From: Rhizoclosmatium globosum
Lineage: Eukaryota > Chytridiomycota > Chytridiomycetes > Chytridiales > Chytriomycetaceae
Direction of reading: 5' to 3'
NCBI GenBank assembly: GCA_002104985.1
Contig: MCGO01000003.1
Span: 248,001 to 312,000 of the forward strand
Length of the DNA stretch: 64,000 nt
The notes under the pieces are model-generated. The model saw only the letters and a list, made by a program, of their open reading frames with translations, did not search any database and was not told where the DNA came from. Shown in pieces: positions 59,701 to 64,000 of this stretch. The stretch's first letter is position 1. The number at the start of each line of letters is the position of its first letter. The position numbers and the translations under genes were made by a program.

Positions 59701-61240
59701 CTCGAACAGACTCCTCTCGTTCTTTAAAACGTTTGACCAAAGTTGGTGCAATGTTATCAAAGAAAGACGCAACCAACTCGTTACGAGTGGAAATAATAGA
59801 TGCCAAAGCCTTGACAGATGATCTGCGCACTTTCCAGGACATGTCTTCATCGTCAGAGTAGCCGCCTTCATCGTCGTCCTCATCTTCATCCTCGTCCATT
59901 TCATCGTCTTCATCTTCGTCTCCCTCAGTTTCCTGAGTTTCAAATCAGCACTAAGTAATATACAAAAATGAAAACCCGACCATTTCTTCGTCGTCCTCGC
60001 CGTCATCATAGTTTGGATCGTGGGTCATGTACTCCAAAGAAAGAGAAGTAATAGATGGAAGGAAAGGAGTGATTTCGGTTGGGCAACGCAGCACAAATGC
60101 CTCAAATGTTTGGAAGCAAGCTTCTCTTAACTCGTCGTCGTCATGGGCAACGTATTGGCTCAACAAAGGCAACAGTTGTTCGATATATTTTCCAAGACGG
60201 CGAGAGCTGTAACGGCTGTTTTTGACGTGTAATTAATAATTTTGGAACCCTTTAAACTTTAACTTACGCCAGCGTTGCAACAAGACCCACGAATGTCTTC
60301 AAGCGATCAAAATCTTCAGCACCTTCTTTCTCGCCCATTTCAGTCACACATTTGCGAATCAAAGCATCAAACAACTCGTCGGAAGTGTGGACAACCAAGT
60401 TTCCAAAAGCGGCAACGGCTCTCTTGCGGATGGCAGGGCGAGGGTTGCTCAGATATGGGAACAATACATCTTGAATTTGACGAATGAGGGATGAAGCAGG
60501 CTTTGTTGGATCGGCTGCGTTTGTTGCCTCCGTCAGAATACCACCGAATCGAATCAACACGTCCGAGAGAATATCAATGGTGTCCAATTGAACAGCGTTT
60601 GAGTTCTATAGAACAGGAATAAGTAACCAAAGAGTAATAAGAGGGATACTTACGGATAACAAAGCAATCAACTTTGGCACAAGGCGCTTCACCACATTTT
60701 TGGAGACCTGCGAGTTGACAGGAACCTCCAGAACCACAGTCTTCAATCCAATGGCCGCAATATCCTTCAACTCATCCTTCTTTTGCACAAGAAGGTTGCA
60801 GAGTTGATCAACGATTTCCTGGATGTTCTGTTCTCGCGACTTCCGCACAAGGGGAGCGAGGCTGTTTTCGCGTCAGATGAATTCCACGTAATCAAATGCA
60901 ACAGAAGCATACGTCTTCACCGCCAAGTTCTGGACCTCGCCGTTCTTGTCGTCAAGGGACCTGATGATAGCGGCCACAATCTTCTTTTCGGTCACCTCGT
61001 CGAAGGAGACGGAATCCTTCTGCAGCTCTGTGGACAGGTCCGCCATGGCCATGTAGCGGAAGTCCGAGTCGGCGTTGTTGAGCTGTTGTCGTTGCGCGGC
61101 GGGGTTAGTGCTCAGGATCAATCAACTTGAACAACGGACGGAGGCGCGGGCTCATACGCCGCCGCACAGGCTCTCAAAGAATTGCTAATAACAAGCCGAA
61201 CCTTCTCAAGAAGCGCGGCGATGACATACGCCGATGACAT
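56765..61240 (-). CDS. CAND1: Cullin-associated NEDD8-dissociated protein (CAND1/TIP120)
   Basis: HEAT-repeat exchange factor for cullin-RING (SCF) ligases. Start ATG 61240 (MSSAYVIAALLEK); the first intron (about 61100-61201, CACTAAC branch site) joins to LNNADSDFRYMAMADLSTEL, matching the CAND1 N-terminus. Then VTEKKIVAAIIRSLDDKNGE and VQNLAVKT, and through a second intron LAPLVRKSREQNIQEIVDQL. An acidic loop (59830-59940) and MSWKVRRSSVKALASII follow in the middle. The end is the TIP120 domain: IKMLNHTILQRVVTLSPAAL, LVPVLKEALS-like helix and KANAVKQEIEKVNELVRSAI. It ends SSRSNAMDLS. There are about ten introns. All of it is one gene despite the many separate frames. Confidence 0.93.
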
Positions 61241-61305
61241 TGTTGGTGGTATGTGTGTGTGTGCTTGGTGGAAAAAATGGGTATTTTACGATATCCCGGG
61301 CGGCC

Positions 61306-61395
61306 AAAAAAAAAAAAAAAAAAGGAGAGAGAAGAGAGAGAAGAAAGAGAGGGGAAGGAGAAGAAAAGAGAGGAAGAAGGAAGGGGAGCAGAACA
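61306..61395. repeat. A18 run followed by a polypurine (GA-rich) tract
   Basis: About eighteen A residues and then some 70 bases of almost only A and G on the plus strand, between the CAND1 start and the 3' end of the exonuclease gene. For CAND1, on the minus strand, this is a T/C-rich element about 65-155 bp upstream of the ATG, in promoter position. Confidence 0.85.
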
Positions 61396-61524
61396 ATGTA
61401 GTAAACACCTTGGGAAGTACGAGAGGGAACAGCGGAGTCTCAAAGTCACGTACCTGGTGCGTTTCATTTTGGTTGATTTTAACGATGAATCTGAAACAGT
61501 TTAGGGAGACGTTAAGTTTCAGGT

Positions 61525-64000
61525 TTATTCGTTTAGCACAGAACTGAATTTCGATTCCCATTCGCGAATTTGGACAGCAAACACAAGCCTCCACTGCGGA
61601 TCTCTTCTTCTCATCAAGAAACAGTTCTCCATACTTCGATTTCCACTGCAACTTGGCAACGTGCAAAACTTGCATCGACGTTTGGCACGACTGGTTCCAT
61701 TCCGACTCCATTCCATCTCCCAATTTTCATTTGGTTCCAGCAAATGAGTTGCGTTAAATCCAGACTCCCACGTTTTCAGATTTGCAGCACTCTTCTCATC
61801 CAATGCAACGCCATCTGCGAGTTGAGTCAAGAAGCAGAACTTCGAGCCACCAGTTCCGCGACATCCGGAAACAGAGCAGCGGGAACAAATTGGGGATTTT
61901 CTTACTCTAGCCAAATGATTAGCATTGTCTTGACGAAGGGGCAGGATGTTGGCATCCAGAATTTGCGGTGGTTGCGGAACGAGTAAGACATCAGCTTCCT
62001 GCCCTCCATCTTCCATTATATTATCCGATTCTTCGTGTTGCTCAAGTGGTAAATCTGCGTCACTTTCAATCACATGTGGTATGTCGTCCATTTGATTAAT
62101 TTCATCGTCGTACTGATAAATCAAAGGGCCATATTCGGGGTTTGTAATGTATTCTGCCATCGGTTTCGGAGATGCAACCGCAGGGGCAAAGTCTTGTGTG
62201 ACAGTTGAAGTAAATAAACGCTGTGCTAATTCACGACGTTGCTCTCCTGCAATAAATATTGATTCTTGCTCCCGTTCCCGCTCTTTCAATATGGTATGAT
62301 ACGCTGATAGATGCTCCGGCAATTTGTATGTCACAAGCTTTCCGTCTACAAGGGGATTTTGATTCCAATCTGCACTCATCTGTTCATAATCTTTACGTGT
62401 TTGCCGCTGCAGTAGTTCTTTAAAGAGTTTACGCTCCTCTTTTGTGAGAATAGGAAGTGCAGGGTATTTTAATCCTTGTTCCCGTGCAATGTATGTTCTT
62501 GAATTTAAGTTTGTAGAGAACTTGAATGAAGCTGAATCCATTTTGTACTTCTCTCGATCGTAATTTGGTATTTCCAGAATTCCTATTCGTCTTCCTTTTG
62601 GCACTGAATAGAAGTCCGTGTTGATCCAGTTTTCAAGCCGGTGAGGAACTTTCAAGCCCAACGTAGTGTACACTCCATGTAATTTGTTGCCCAAGCTCAA
62701 GTCATAATGTGCAACGGAATACGCAATACCAGTGCGATGCTTGGTCCCGTTTCTCATGGAGCTTCGAATTGCAAGTTGCTGCATAGCAGACGTGAATGCC
62801 ATCGGACCCAAGTTGTAAGAACTAAACGTATCCAGAGCTTGTTTATGAGCGGTTCCCTCATTGCTAACAGTTCCACGACTACAGTGATACAAAGGAACCT
62901 TCCAAATAGGATGCAAGCCACACTTTCGATATAACTGAACTCCAGGAGGATCAGAATACTGACCACTTAGCAGTTGCTTGTAACCCAAAGAGGCTTCCTT
63001 CCAGTTTGATTTCGAAAATAAAGGACCATACTTTGGATCAAGTCTTGGGCCATAAGTCTCACACACTTCACGCCAAGCCTTTGCAACAATTGAGGCCTCA
63101 GGAATAACCCCCGGAATGCATTTTAAAACATCTTTACGATTCGATTTCAAGACTTCATTGAAGTCCAAGTCCAGTTCTGTAAGGCGCTTAATTAATGATT
63201 GCTTGGGTTCTTCAAGTCGAGTGATAACTGCATTCGCTAAAGATATCGCGAAATCATAAGACAAGGAGTGGAATTTCGAGACTTTTACACTCTTCAGCAA
63301 GTGAAACGGATCTCCAATAACACGAGTGTAAAGAGTTTCGCCTTCAACGCTCATAATATTTTCAAACTGAACACGCCCAAATGCAAGCCCGTCAGAATCT
63401 ACATCGGACGTAGGAATAACTGGAGGATCAAGAAGGCCAGTGAGGGGAAGATCCATAGAATCACTTGAGCCTGAGACTTCATCATCTAAAGCGTCAATAG
63501 TGGTATCTTCATTGAAAAATACAGGCTCGTGCGAAAGTGATTGAGAAGCTGATGTTGGCATTGCAAGCTGTTGCCGGGACGCGGCAGCATGTTTTTCAAA
63601 TGGAGATCGTGAAACCAAAAGTCCAAAATCAACGTCCATTTCATGAGGCAGTGACAAAGAACCAAATGTGCAACCATTCAAGGACGTACAGGCGCTTGCG
63701 ACCAAGGTTTTCGTGATGGTAACACGAGCTTTACCATCATTCTTGCTTATGAACGTTCCCTCGGCAACACGACGACGCTTATCTAATGAGAACAGTGAAA
63801 TCGCGTCACCATATTTTGGATTTTCAAGAGGAGCTCCAATACGAGGATATGCTAAAGCCAAATCAAAGAGTTGCTGCGACGCGTTTATATCATTTGCTGC
63901 ATACTCAAACTGAGGTGAATTTGGACTCAACAGTTCCCAGTTACTTAAACGTAGAACGTCATCTTTTGGTAGATGCTTTTTCAAAACTTGAGCCACCATT
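61525..64000 (-). CDS. Mobile-element-type 3'-5' exonuclease-domain protein, C-terminal part
   Basis: Open from the right edge, so the true start is outside the window; a Met codon at 63999 is probably internal. The first 60 residues read LRLSNWELLSPNSPQFEYAA then NDINASQQLFDLAL, which looks like the last motif of a DnaQ/WRN-type exonuclease (Y-A-A-x-D). The long middle shows EGETLYTRVIGDPFHLLKSV, the run LSGQYSDPPGVQLYRKCGLH and CSRGTVSNEGTAHKQ, a pattern seen in large multicopy families in mushroom and chytrid genomes. The C-terminus holds two copies of a C-x2-C-x4-C-x-G-x6-C motif (CSRCSVSGCRG and CKFCTLPSCSG). It is probably carried by, or derived from, a transposable element. Confidence 0.65.
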   Translation of the reverse strand, partial: MVAQVLKKHLPKDDVLRLSNWELLSPNSPQFEYAANDINASQQLFDLALAYPRIGAPLENPKYGDAISLFSLDKRRRVAEGTFISKNDGKARVTITKTLVASACTSLNGCTFGSLSLPHEMDVDFGLLVSRSPFEKHAAASRQQLAMPTSASQSLSHEPVFFNEDTTIDALDDEVSGSSDSMDLPLTGLLDPPVIPTSDVDSDGLAFGRVQFENIMSVEGETLYTRVIGDPFHLLKSVKVSKFHSLSYDFAISLANAVITRLEEPKQSLIKRLTELDLDFNEVLKSNRKDVLKCIPGVIPEASIVAKAWREVCETYGPRLDPKYGPLFSKSNWKEASLGYKQLLSGQYSDPPGVQLYRKCGLHPIWKVPLYHCSRGTVSNEGTAHKQALDTFSSYNLGPMAFTSAMQQLAIRSSMRNGTKHRTGIAYSVAHYDLSLGNKLHGVYTTLGLKVPHRLENWINTDFYSVPKGRRIGILEIPNYDREKYKMDSASFKFSTNLNSRTYIAREQGLKYPALPILTKEERKLFKELLQRQTRKDYEQMSADWNQNPLVDGKLVTYKLPEHLSAYHTILKEREREQESIFIAGEQRRELAQRLFTSTVTQDFAPAVASPKPMAEYITNPEYGPLIYQYDDEINQMDDIPHVIESDADLPLEQHEESDNIMEDGGQEADVLLVPQPPQILDANILPLRQDNANHLARVRKSPICSRCSVSGCRGTGGSKFCFLTQLADGVALDEKSAANLKTWESGFNATHLLEPNENWEMEWSRNGTSRAKRRCKFCTLPSCSGNRSMENCFLMRRRDPQWRLVFAVQIREWESKFSSVLNE

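Overview
The window is nuclear DNA from a fungus and, by gene content, most likely a zoosporic (chytrid-type) fungus. The evidence is many short (about 45-100 nt) GT-AG introns with CTAAC-like branch sites, very short intergenic spaces, and fungal secreted LysM and GPI-anchored proteins, together with two genes that Dikarya normally lack: enkurin (a protein of motile cilia/flagella) and presenilin. The placement rests on gene content alone; no rRNA or tRNA was recognised in the window.

Layout. 1-681: 3' end of an Mnn1-type mannosyltransferase. 793-7831: Prp16 splicing helicase, She9/Mdm33 mitochondrial protein and NAP1 histone chaperone (the last two head to head). 8034-14258: a cytochrome P450, mitochondrial uL5, S-adenosylhomocysteine hydrolase and enkurin. 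14443-17187: three tandem secreted double-psi beta-barrel (expansin/barwin-like) proteins. 17241-22815: a MYND-finger/presenilin fusion, FAN1 nuclease, a small unknown gene and MCTS1. 23012-29465: GPI-anchored aspartic protease, cytidine deaminase, RING-H2 ligase, and a BMT6-like rRNA methyltransferase. 29578-34865: two tandem P450s (one with a frame-shifting deletion) and a short-chain dehydrogenase. 34994-43679: a Sel1-like protein, a small acidic protein, a LysM-CAP protein, a CCCH-CHY zinc-finger protein and a LysM-DPBB protein. 43779-51796: three tandem copies of a large polytopic membrane protein with a Cys-rich ectodomain that I cannot assign to a family. 52322-61240: a small unknown gene, CNOT2, GDP-L-fucose synthase and CAND1. 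61525-64000: 3' part of a mobile-element-like 3'-5' exonuclease protein running off the right edge.

Most genes are unrelated housekeeping genes packed closely. The regions with local logic are the tandem arrays: secreted wall/matrix proteins (DPBB triplet, plus the LysM-CAP and LysM-DPBB proteins), the P450/SDR cluster, and the membrane-protein triplet. The best candidates for something undescribed are the MYND-presenilin fusion, whose seven-exon model keeps frame throughout, and the membrane-protein triplet.

Coordinates of spliced genes run from start codon to stop codon; exon limits are given where I worked them out by eye and may be off by a base.
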